Source: Micromonospora coxensis (GTDB taxonomy: Bacteria > Actinomycetota > Actinomycetes > Mycobacteriales > Micromonosporaceae). Taken from it: a DNA stretch of 64,000 nt. Numbering within the stretch: the stretch's first letter is position 1; each line of letters opens with the position of its first letter. The DNA lies in contig NZ_LT607753.1 in the NCBI RefSeq assembly GCF_900090295.1, positions 1,674,001-1,738,000 of the forward strand. Reading direction: 5' to 3'. A program made the translations under genes and the position numbers. The notes beneath the pieces were generated by a model. It was not told where the DNA came from. It saw only the letters and a program-made list of their open reading frames with translations, and did not search any database. Shown piece by piece: positions 16,964-23,793 of the stretch.

Positions 16964-17655
16964 TCCCCGCCGTCCGGCGGCTGCTCGGGCAGCCGTCGGC
17001 ACGTCGGTTCGCCCTGCTGCTGCTCCTGCTCGCCGGGTTCGGGGTGCTGCTGCTGGTGGTGCCCCGCCCGGACCCGCGCGCCCTGCCGGACCTCGCCGAC
17101 ACCCTGGGCGGGTACGCCCCGGCGGTGGCCGTGCTGACCGGGGCGCTGCTGCTGGTCGCGCTGGTCCCCCGGACCTTCGTCACGCTCGCCTCCGGCGCGA
17201 TCTTCGGCGCCCTGGAAGGGGCCGCGTACGCCTTGGGCGCGGCGCTGCTCGCGGCGGCGCTGGGCTTCGCGGTCGGCCGGGTGCTGGGCCGGGAGTTCGT
17301 CGCGGAACGGGTCCGCGGCCGGCTGGCCCGCCTCGACGGCTGGTTCGCCCGGCAGAGCGTGCTCGGGGTGATCACCGTACGGCTGCTGCCGATCTCCGGG
17401 TACGGCCTGATCAGCTACGGCTACGGCACCACCGGGGCCCGGGTGCTGCCGTTCCTCGTCGGCAGCGTGATCGCCTCCGCGCCGACCGCGTTCGGCTACG
17501 CCGCCGTCGGCGCGGCGGTCACCTCGCCGGGTGAGGTCAACTGGCTCGCCGTCGCCCCCGCCAGCCTCGGGCTGATCGCCAGCGCGGTGCTGGTGCACCG
17601 CTGGTGGCGGGCCGAACGGCAGCGCCGGCTCGACATCACCGACCCGCACCTCTGA
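16960..17655 (+). CDS. VTT-domain (TVP38/DedA-like) membrane protein
   Basis: 231-residue polytopic protein with about five to six hydrophobic segments. The VTT-domain core is visible: VPRTFVTLASGAIFGALEGAAYALGA-type glycine-rich re-entrant segment near residues 65-90, then FAVGRVLGREFVAERVRG and RLLPISGYGLISYGYGTTG. This superfamily includes DedA/UptA proteins, some of which move undecaprenyl phosphate across the membrane. The ATGA overlap with gatD puts it in the lipid II amidation operon, which makes a lipid-carrier transport role attractive but unproven. Confidence 0.8.
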   Translation: MIPAVRRLLGQPSARRFALLLLLLAGFGVLLLVVPRPDPRALPDLADTLGGYAPAVAVLTGALLLVALVPRTFVTLASGAIFGALEGAAYALGAALLAAALGFAVGRVLGREFVAERVRGRLARLDGWFARQSVLGVITVRLLPISGYGLISYGYGTTGARVLPFLVGSVIASAPTAFGYAAVGAAVTSPGEVNWLAVAPASLGLIASAVLVHRWWRAERQRRLDITDPHL

Positions 17656-17792
17656 CACCGGCCGGTCCGCCCCGCCACGTCCCGACACCGGCGCGTCCCG
17701 ACCGCGAGGAGCAGCCCGGACACGGCCCGGGAACAGCCTGGGAACGGTCGCGGCGCCTTCTGGCAGGAGTGCCGCCGACCGATGGGGAGGGA

Positions 17793-17832
17793 GCCCCCGG
17801 GGCGGGTCCCGGTCGGGACCCGCCCCGGGGGC
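17793..17832. terminator. Bidirectional hairpin terminator between the VTT gene and leuS
   Basis: Perfect 18-base GC-only stem (17793-17810 with 17815-17832) and a GGTC loop, midway between convergent genes. There is no T-run, as is common for high-GC terminators. It lies eight bases beyond the leuS stop and 137 beyond the VTT gene. The rest of 17656-17840 is featureless. Confidence 0.75.
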
Positions 17833-17840
17833 CGCACCGC

Positions 17841-20681
17841 TCAGACGACGACCGAGACCATCCGGCCCTTCACCACGATGACCTTGCGCGGCTCCTTGCC
17901 GGCCAGCGCACCGGCCACCGCCTCCAGCGCCGCCGTGCGCACGTCGTCCTCGGCGGCGTCGGCGGCCACCTCGATCCGGCCGCGCACCTTGCCGTTGACC
18001 TGCACCGGATAGGTGACCGTCTCGGCCACCAGCAGCGCCGGATCGGCGGTCGGGAAGTCCGCGTACGCCAGCGAGGTGTCGTGGCCCAGCCGCCGCCACA
18101 GCTCCTCGGCGACGTGCGGGGCGAACGGCGCCAGCATCAGCACCAGCGGCTCGGCCACCTCGCGCGGCGTCTCCGACAGCCGGGTGATCGCGTTGGTCAG
18201 CTCGATCAGCTTGGCGATCGCGGTGTTGAACCGGATGCCCTCCATGTCGGCGCGGACCCCGTCGACCACCTTGTGCAGCAGCCGACGGGTCGCCTCGTCG
18301 GCCGGCGCGTCGGTGACCCGCAGCGCGCCGGTCTGCTCGTCGACGACCGCCCGCCAGACCCGCTGCAGGAACCGGTACGACCCGACGACCGCCCGGGTCT
18401 CCCACGGGCGGGACACCTCCAGCGGGCCCATCGACATCTCGTACACCCGGAAGGTGTCCGCGCCGTACGCCGCGCACATCTCGTCCGGGGTGACGACGTT
18501 CTTCAGGGACTTGCCCATCTTGCCGTACTCGCGGTTGACCGCGGTGTCGCCCAGGTAGAAGCCGCCGTCGCGCTCGGTCACGTCCTCGGCGGGCACGTAC
18601 GCGCCCCGCGCGTCGGTGTACGCGTACGCCTGGATCATGCCCTGGTTGAACAGCTTGCGGAACGGCTCGAAGCTCGACACGTGGCCCAGGTCGTACAGCA
18701 CCTTGTGCCAGAACCGGGCGTACAGCAGGTGCAGCACGGCGTGCTCGGCCCCGCCGACGTACAGGTCGGTGCCGCCGCAGTCGCCCTCGCCGCGCGGACC
18801 CATCCAGTACCGCTCGTTCTCCGCGTCGACGAAGCGCTCGGCGTTGGTCGGGTCCAGGTAGCGCAGCTCGTACCAGCAGGAGCCGGCCCACTGCGGCATC
18901 ACGTTGGTCTCCCGGGTGTACCGCTTCGGGCCGTCACCCAGGTCCAGCTCCACCTCGACCCAGTCGCGCCGGCGCGACAGCGGGGTCTCCGGGTTGCTGT
19001 CGGCGTCGTCCGGGTCGAACGTCTTCGGCGAGAAGTCGTCCACCTCGGGCAGCTCGACCGGCAGCATCTGCTCGGGCAGCGCGATGGCGGCCCCGGTCTC
19101 GTCGTACACGATCGGGAACGGCTCGCCCCAGTAGCGCTGCCGGGAGAACAGCCAGTCGCGCAGCCGGTAGGTGACCGCGCCGCTGCCGTGGCCGTTGGCC
19201 TCCAGCCACTCGATGATGCGGGCCTTGGCCTCGGCGACCCCCAGGCCGTTCAGGTCCAGGCCGCGCTCGGGCGCGGCGCTGTTGACCGCCGGGCCGTCCC
19301 CGGTGTACGCCTTGCCGTCGAAGCCGTCCGGCGGCTGCACGGTCCGCACGATCGGCAGGTCGAAGACCTCGGCGAACGCCCAGTCCCGCTCGTCCTGGGC
19401 GGGGACCGCCATGATCGCGCCGGTGCCGTAGCCGGCCAGGACGTAGTCGGCGATGAAGATCGGGACCTGTCCCCCGGTCACCGGGTTGGTGGCGTACGCG
19501 CCGACGAAGACACCGGTCTTCTCCCTGGTGTCGGCCTGCCGCTCCATGTCGGTCTTGGCCGCCGCCGCCTTCCGGTACGCCTCGACCGCCGCGCGCGGGC
19601 TGGCGTGCCCGCCGGTCCAGGCGTCCCGGGTCCCCTCCGGCCAGGCCGCCGGGACCAGCACGTCGACCAGCTCGTGCTCGGGGGCCAGCACCATGTAGGT
19701 GGCGCCGAAGACGGTGTCCGGCCGGGTCGTGAACACCCGCACCGGCCCGGCGGCGGTCGGGAAGTCGATGTGCGCGCCGGTGGAGCGGCCGATCCAGTTG
19801 CGCTGCATCAGCTTGATCGGCTCGGGCCAGTCCAGGGTGTCCAGGTCGTCCAGCAGCCGGTCACCGTACGCGGTGATCCGCATCATCCACTGCTTCAGGT
19901 TGCGCTTGAAGACCGGGTAGTTGCCCCGCTCGGAGCGGCCGTCGGCGGTGACCTCCTCGTTGGCCAGCACGGTGCCCAGCCCGGGGCACCAGTTGACCGG
20001 CGCCTGCGAGACGTACGCCAGCCGGTGGTCGTCGACGATCGCCCGCCGCTCGGCCACGGTCAGCTCGGCCCAGGGGCGGCCGTCCGGGGTGGGCCGGGTG
20101 CCCCCCTCGAACTCGGCGATCAGCTCGGCGACCGGCCGGGCCTTCTTCGCCGCGGTGTCGTACCAGGAGTTGAAGACCTGCAGGAAGATCCACTGCGTCC
20201 AGCGGTAGAAGTCGGTGTCGATGGTGGCCACCGAGCGCCGCTCGTCGTGGGCCAGGCCCAGCCGGCGCAGCTGCGCCTTGTACCGCTCGATGTTCGCCAC
20301 GGTGGTGGTGCGGGGGTGGGTGCCGGTCTGCACCGCGTACTGCTCGGCGGGCAGGCCGAACGCGTCGAAGCCCATCGCGTGCAGCACGTTGCGCCCGGCC
20401 ATCCGCTGGTAGCGGGCGAAGCAGTCGGTGCCGATGTAGCCCAGCGGGTGCCCGACGTGCAGGCCGGCGCCCGACGGGTAGGGGAACATGTCCAGCACGT
20501 ACAGCTTCTCCGCGCCGGCGCGCGGGTGCCGCGGGTCGGCCAGCGGACCGGTCGGGTTGGGGGCGTGGAAGGTGCCCTCGCGCGCCCAGGCGTCCTGCCA
20601 GCGCCGCTCGATCTCGTCGGCCAGGGCGGCCGTGTACCGGAACGGTGGCACGTCACTGGCCGGTGCGGCTGCCTCACTCAT
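17841..20681 (-). CDS. leuS: Leucyl-tRNA synthetase
   Basis: Class I aminoacyl-tRNA synthetase charging tRNA-Leu, with a CP1 editing domain. 946 residues; HIGH-type motif HVGH (75-78) after YPSGAGL, and KMSKS-type motif KMGKS (721-725), followed by the anticodon-binding and C-terminal domains (ending [14 protein letters not shown]). Start is the ATG at 20681 behind GAGGAGAG; the frame stays open to 20747 but that extension crosses the attenuator and lacks family sequence. Regulated by an upstream leader peptide and terminator (20748-20850). Confidence 0.97.
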   Translation of the reverse strand: MSEAAAPASDVPPFRYTAALADEIERRWQDAWAREGTFHAPNPTGPLADPRHPRAGAEKLYVLDMFPYPSGAGLHVGHPLGYIGTDCFARYQRMAGRNVLHAMGFDAFGLPAEQYAVQTGTHPRTTTVANIERYKAQLRRLGLAHDERRSVATIDTDFYRWTQWIFLQVFNSWYDTAAKKARPVAELIAEFEGGTRPTPDGRPWAELTVAERRAIVDDHRLAYVSQAPVNWCPGLGTVLANEEVTADGRSERGNYPVFKRNLKQWMMRITAYGDRLLDDLDTLDWPEPIKLMQRNWIGRSTGAHIDFPTAAGPVRVFTTRPDTVFGATYMVLAPEHELVDVLVPAAWPEGTRDAWTGGHASPRAAVEAYRKAAAAKTDMERQADTREKTGVFVGAYATNPVTGGQVPIFIADYVLAGYGTGAIMAVPAQDERDWAFAEVFDLPIVRTVQPPDGFDGKAYTGDGPAVNSAAPERGLDLNGLGVAEAKARIIEWLEANGHGSGAVTYRLRDWLFSRQRYWGEPFPIVYDETGAAIALPEQMLPVELPEVDDFSPKTFDPDDADSNPETPLSRRRDWVEVELDLGDGPKRYTRETNVMPQWAGSCWYELRYLDPTNAERFVDAENERYWMGPRGEGDCGGTDLYVGGAEHAVLHLLYARFWHKVLYDLGHVSSFEPFRKLFNQGMIQAYAYTDARGAYVPAEDVTERDGGFYLGDTAVNREYGKMGKSLKNVVTPDEMCAAYGADTFRVYEMSMGPLEVSRPWETRAVVGSYRFLQRVWRAVVDEQTGALRVTDAPADEATRRLLHKVVDGVRADMEGIRFNTAIAKLIELTNAITRLSETPREVAEPLVLMLAPFAPHVAEELWRRLGHDTSLAYADFPTADPALLVAETVTYPVQVNGKVRGRIEVAADAAEDDVRTAALEAVAGALAGKEPRKVIVVKGRMVSVVV

Positions 20682-20747
20682 GGCGTCTCTCCTCGATCCG
20701 CTGTTCGTCGTACCGCGGGATGCGGGTCGGTCTCGTCCGGCAGGCAC

Positions 20748-20773
20748 AAAAAAGCCCCTCGCGCAGGAGGGGC
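20748..20773 (-). terminator. Intrinsic terminator of the leuS attenuator
   Basis: In the minus-strand RNA: perfect stem GCCCCTC/GAGGGGC (20773-20767 with 20760-20754), six-base loop CTGCGC, then six T residues (20753-20748). It lies between the leader peptide and leuS, 66 bases before the leuS ATG, where a strong terminator would cut off leuS unless readthrough is regulated. Confidence 0.85.
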
Positions 20774-20774
20774 G

Positions 20775-20808
20775 GCCGTGCTGTCGCAGGTCAGTGCGTC
20801 AGCACGGC
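20775..20808 (-). promoter_or_regulatory. Upstream hairpin of the leuS attenuator
   Basis: Perfect 9-base stem GCCGTGCTG (20808-20800) with CAGCACGGC (20783-20775), extended by an inner CGCA/TGCG pair. Its 5' arm overlaps the last codons and stop of the leader peptide. A ribosome stalled on the Leu codons would cover this arm and free the 3' arm for other pairing. The alternative antiterminator pairing was not resolved by eye. Confidence 0.6.
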
Positions 20809-20837
20809 TCGGTAAGAAGCAGACCGGCCACGGACAT
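20799..20837 (-). CDS. leuS leader peptide (MSVAGLLLTEPC)
   Basis: Twelve-codon reading frame ATG...TGA whose residues 6-8 are Leu-Leu-Leu, encoded CTG CTT CTT. CTT is a rare Leu codon in DNA this GC-rich, so translation here should be highly sensitive to charged tRNA-Leu. It is followed by a hairpin over its 3' end and then by an intrinsic terminator before leuS. This is the textbook layout of ribosome-mediated attenuation. A TAGACT hexamer ends seven bases before its ATG, so the leader mRNA may itself be leaderless. Confidence 0.8.
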   Translation of the reverse strand: MSVAGLLLTEPC

Positions 20838-20844
20838 GTCCCGC

Positions 20845-20850
20845 AGTCTA
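20845..20850 (-). promoter_or_regulatory. -10 element for the leuS leader transcript
   Basis: TAGACT on the minus strand ends seven bases before the leader-peptide ATG at 20837. It starts 30 bases after the mrpG stop, so leuS has its own promoter rather than depending on the mrp operon. No clear -35 is visible. Confidence 0.55.
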
Positions 20851-20879
20851 CCGCCGGCCGGAACACGACGGGTACACGG

Positions 20880-21290
20880 TTACCCACCCGTGGACCCGCC
20901 GCCCGCCGTGCCGCCCGCCCTGCCGCCCGCCCTGCCGCCCGGCGGGTCGCTCCCGGGGCCGGCGCCGAACCCGGCGTCGGCGAGATCGTCGTACCGGGTC
21001 ACCGGGGCCAGTGGGCTGCCCGCCCGGTAGGACGCCACGGCGAGCGCGTAGCCACCCACCGGCGCGCTGACCAGTTGCAGTCCGATGGCCACGGCGACCA
21101 CCACCGCGCTGCGCGCGTCGAACACCAGCACCAGCACCCCCAGCAGGACGCACACCACGCCCAGACTCGCCGCCTTGGCCACGGCGTTCATCCGGTTGTA
21201 GACGTCCGGCAGTCGCAGCAGGCCCAGGGCGCTGACCGCGATCAGGCCGGCCCCCACCAGCAGCAGGACCGCCGCCAGCACGGTACGCAT
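20880..21290 (-). CDS. mrpG: Na+/H+ antiporter subunit MrpG (MnhG)
   Basis: Small membrane subunit of the multisubunit Mrp cation/proton antiporter. 136 residues with three hydrophobic helices and the family core LGLLRLPDVYNRMNAVAKAASLGV (split here for length: LRLPDVYNRM at about 25-34). The last 25 residues are an unusual Gly/Ala/Arg repeat (GGRAGGRAGG) encoded by a short tandem DNA repeat, not part of the family. ATG at 21290 shares a base with the mrpF stop (TGATG). Confidence 0.93.
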   Translation of the reverse strand: MRTVLAAVLLLVGAGLIAVSALGLLRLPDVYNRMNAVAKAASLGVVCVLLGVLVLVFDARSAVVVAVAIGLQLVSAPVGGYALAVASYRAGSPLAPVTRYDDLADAGFGAGPGSDPPGGRAGGRAGGTAGGGSTGG

Positions 21291-21547
21291 CAGCGGGACC
21301 GCCGGTGCACCAGGCGGGCCAGGGCGACCGTGGCCAGGAAGGCCACCAGGGTGCCGGTCAGCACCAGGTCCAGCAGGGCCGGGAAGTCCAGCCGGGCGGC
21401 CAGTACGGCCATCGCGGCCAGGACGACGAAGAAGCCCAGATCCAGGGCCGCCGCCCGGTCCGCGTCCGTCGGGCCGACGGCCAGCCGCCAGATCACCGGC
21501 AGCGCCGACAGCGCGAGCACGGCGAGCACCACGTCGAGCAGGATCAC
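21290..21547 (-). CDS. mrpF: Na+/H+ antiporter subunit MrpF (MnhF)
   Basis: 85-residue membrane subunit with three helices and the conserved GPTDADRAAALDL segment (about 25-37) of MrpF. GTG start at 21547, four bases after mrpE; its stop overlaps the mrpG start. Part of the A-B-C-D-E-F-G order. Confidence 0.93.
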   Translation of the reverse strand: MILLDVVLAVLALSALPVIWRLAVGPTDADRAAALDLGFFVVLAAMAVLAARLDFPALLDLVLTGTLVAFLATVALARLVHRRSR

Positions 21548-21551
21548 GCCC

Positions 21552-21959
21552 TCACCTCCCGTCCGGGTCGCCGGCCGCGGGCGCCGGTCCGGCCGGCCGC
21601 CGGCCGACGGGGCGCACGGCCGACAGCAGATTGCGCTGGAGTTCGACGATCTGGCGACGGAACCCGTCCGGATCGTCGGCGTACATGCCGTGCACGAAGA
21701 GCACCGGCGGGCTCGTCCGGACCGCCACCGTGAGGGTGCCCGGGGTCAGCCCGACGCAGAGCGCCGTCAGCACCACCTCGGTACTGCTCGCCCCGGGCAG
21801 CGGCACCCGGACGATCGCCGGGCACAGCCGCCAGCCCGGGGTCAGGATCTCCCGGGCGACGACCAGGTTGGCCACCACCAGGCGGGCGGCGAACCACCCG
21901 AGGAAGCGCAGGATCCGCCCGGTACGCACCACCGCTCGTCGCCCGACGTCCGCGCTCAC
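21552..21959 (-). CDS. mrpE: Na+/H+ antiporter subunit MrpE (MnhE)
   Basis: 135-residue membrane subunit. The N-terminal half is hydrophobic (WFAARLVVANLVVAREIL) and the C-terminal half carries MnhE features: LTPGTLTVAV, LFVHGMYADDPDGF. Slightly shorter than the usual 150-165 residues. GTG at 21959 overlaps the mrpD stop as GTGA. The long upstream open frame lies within mrpD and was rejected. Confidence 0.9.
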   Translation of the reverse strand: MSADVGRRAVVRTGRILRFLGWFAARLVVANLVVAREILTPGWRLCPAIVRVPLPGASSTEVVLTALCVGLTPGTLTVAVRTSPPVLFVHGMYADDPDGFRRQIVELQRNLLSAVRPVGRRPAGPAPAAGDPDGR

Positions 21960-23422
21960 CGTCCGTTCACCGCCCGTAGGTAGGCGGCGGGATCGAGCAG
22001 ACCGGCCGCCGCCGTGTCGGCCAGCCCGAGCAGGGGCTGCGCCACCGGCCCGAGCAGCAACGACACCACCGCCAGGGTCAACGCCGGCAGCACCACCCGG
22101 GCCGGCAGGCGGACCGCCCCCACCCCGTCCGGTCCGGAGGGCTGTCCCCAGAACGCGGCACCCCAGATCTTGAGCATCGAGGCCAGCGTGAGCAGGCTGA
22201 CGCCGACGGCCACCGTCACCGCGACCCAGTGCCCGGCGTCGCCGACCGCCCGGATCAGCAGGAACTTCGCCACGAACCCGGAGAACGGCGGGAGCCCGGC
22301 CAGGGATAGCGCGGCGCCGGCGAAGGCCAGGGCCAGCAGCGGACGGAGGGTGGCCAGGCCGCCGAGCCGGTCCAGCCGGTCGGTCCGGTGACCGGTGTGC
22401 ACCGCGGCGGCGCAGAGGAACAACGCCGCCTTCACCAGGATGTACTGCGCCAGGTAGAAGACGGCCGCGGCGAGGCTCGCGGCGGTGAACAGGGCCAGCC
22501 CCAGCAGGACGTACCCGATCTGGCTGACCATGTGGAAGGTGAGCACCCGCCGCATCGTCGCCTCCCCGAGCGCGCCGAGCACCCCCACCACCATGCTGAG
22601 CAGCGCGGCCGTGGCGATCACCCAGTGGTACGCCGGATCGCCGTCGTACACGACGGCGTAGATCCGGATCAGGGCGTAGAGGCCGACCTTGGTGAGCAGC
22701 CCGGAGAAGAGCGCCAGCACCACCGGCGACGCCTCGGGGTAGGTCCTGGGCAGCCAGTCGTGCCACGGTACGACGGCGCTCTTGACCGCCAGCGCCAGCA
22801 GCACGACGCCCGCGGCCACGCCCACCGTGGGCGAGGTACGCGCCGCGGCGGCCAGGTCGCCGAAACGCACCGAGCCGGTCACCCCGTAGACCAGACCGAC
22901 CCCGGCCAGCAGGATCGTCGAGGCGAGCAGGTTCATCGCCACGTACACCCGGGCGGCGCCGAGCCGGTCGGCGCCGCCGCCGCGCGCGACGAGCACGTAG
23001 GACGGCACCAGCATGACCTCGACCAGCACGAACAGGTTGAACAGGTCGGCGGTGAGGAACACGCCGTAGGCACCGGCCGACAGCACGAGCACCAGTGGCA
23101 CGAACAGCGGATCGTGGTCGTCGCCGGATACGGCGGTCGTGGCGAGGCAGGCCAGCACCACCAGCGCGCAGACGGTGACCAGCAGCGCGCTGAACGCGTC
23201 GGCGGCGAAGCCGATCGCCACCAGCGGAGGCCAGCCGCCGATCCGCTCGGCCAGCACCGTTCCGTCGCGGGTGACCACCAGCAGCACCACTGCCCAGGCC
23301 AGCACGGCGGCGGTCACGGCGAGACCGGCCACCCGGTGTGCCGTACGTCGTCGCGGTGCGGCGAGCAGCAGCGCGGCGGTCAGCAGCGGGCCGGCGAGCG
23401 GCAGCACCAGCAGCCGGCTCAC
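21956..23422 (-). CDS. mrpD: Na+/H+ antiporter subunit MrpD (MnhD)
   Basis: 488-residue, about 14-helix proton-translocating subunit related to complex I NuoM/NuoN. Family landmarks include VKSAVVPWHDWLPRTYPEASP with the conserved membrane Lys, FSGLLTKVGLYALIRI with a second Lys, and LSLAGLPPFSGFVAKFLLI. It forms the ion-translocating module together with MrpA. Overlaps mrpC by four bases. Confidence 0.95.
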   Translation of the reverse strand: MSRLLVLPLAGPLLTAALLLAAPRRRTAHRVAGLAVTAAVLAWAVVLLVVTRDGTVLAERIGGWPPLVAIGFAADAFSALLVTVCALVVLACLATTAVSGDDHDPLFVPLVLVLSAGAYGVFLTADLFNLFVLVEVMLVPSYVLVARGGGADRLGAARVYVAMNLLASTILLAGVGLVYGVTGSVRFGDLAAAARTSPTVGVAAGVVLLALAVKSAVVPWHDWLPRTYPEASPVVLALFSGLLTKVGLYALIRIYAVVYDGDPAYHWVIATAALLSMVVGVLGALGEATMRRVLTFHMVSQIGYVLLGLALFTAASLAAAVFYLAQYILVKAALFLCAAAVHTGHRTDRLDRLGGLATLRPLLALAFAGAALSLAGLPPFSGFVAKFLLIRAVGDAGHWVAVTVAVGVSLLTLASMLKIWGAAFWGQPSGPDGVGAVRLPARVVLPALTLAVVSLLLGPVAQPLLGLADTAAAGLLDPAAYLRAVNGR

Positions 23423-23793
23423 CGCGCTCCCCGCCCCTCGCGACCGTCGTCACCGTCGCCGCCCTCGGCGGCCGAGCGTCCGTCGGCGGTCTCCTCCGCG
23501 CCACCGTCGCCGGCCGGGACGTCCGCTCCGAGCAGCCCGAGCAGGTAGAGCGTGATACCGAAGCTGATCACGATGGCGGTGAGCGCGAACGCCTGCGGCA
23601 GCGGGTCCGCGGTCTGCTCGCCGGCGCCGTCGAAGGCGGGTGTCCGCCGGTCCAGCCCGCCGGCGGAGAGCAGCAGGACGTTGACCGCGTGCCCGAGCAG
23701 GACGAAACCGAGGATCACCCGGAGCTGGCCGCGCTGGAGCAGCAGGTGGACCGCGGCGGCCACCAGCACGCCCACGGCGACGGCGGCGGTCAC
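23419..23793 (-). CDS. mrpC: Na+/H+ antiporter subunit MrpC (MnhC)
   Basis: 124-residue NuoK-like subunit with three helices; typical pieces are RVILGFVLLGHAVNVLLL (about 25-42) and DPLPQAFALTAIVISFGI. The acidic/Gly-rich tail after residue 95 (GDGGAEETADGRSA) is an extension beyond the family core. Overlaps mrpA as ATGA at its start and mrpD at its stop. Confidence 0.94.
   Translation of the reverse strand: MTAAVAVGVLVAAAVHLLLQRGQLRVILGFVLLGHAVNVLLLSAGGLDRRTPAFDGAGEQTADPLPQAFALTAIVISFGITLYLLGLLGADVPAGDGGAEETADGRSAAEGGDGDDGREGRGAR

Noticed and set aside
20682..20747. N-terminal extension of LeuS by 22 residues
   Set aside because: It would start inside the terminator of the attenuator, and the ATG at 20681 has a strong GAGGAGAG ribosome site.
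20700..20860. T-box riboswitch upstream of leuS
   Set aside because: No AGGGTGGNACCGCG-type T-box sequence on the minus strand; the leader peptide explains the terminator better.
17604..21983. Very long open frame on the plus strand opposite leuS and the mrp genes
   Set aside because: It is antisense to well-identified genes (LeuS, MrpE-G) and its translation is low-complexity His/Arg/Gly/Val sequence, the usual artefact of high-GC DNA.
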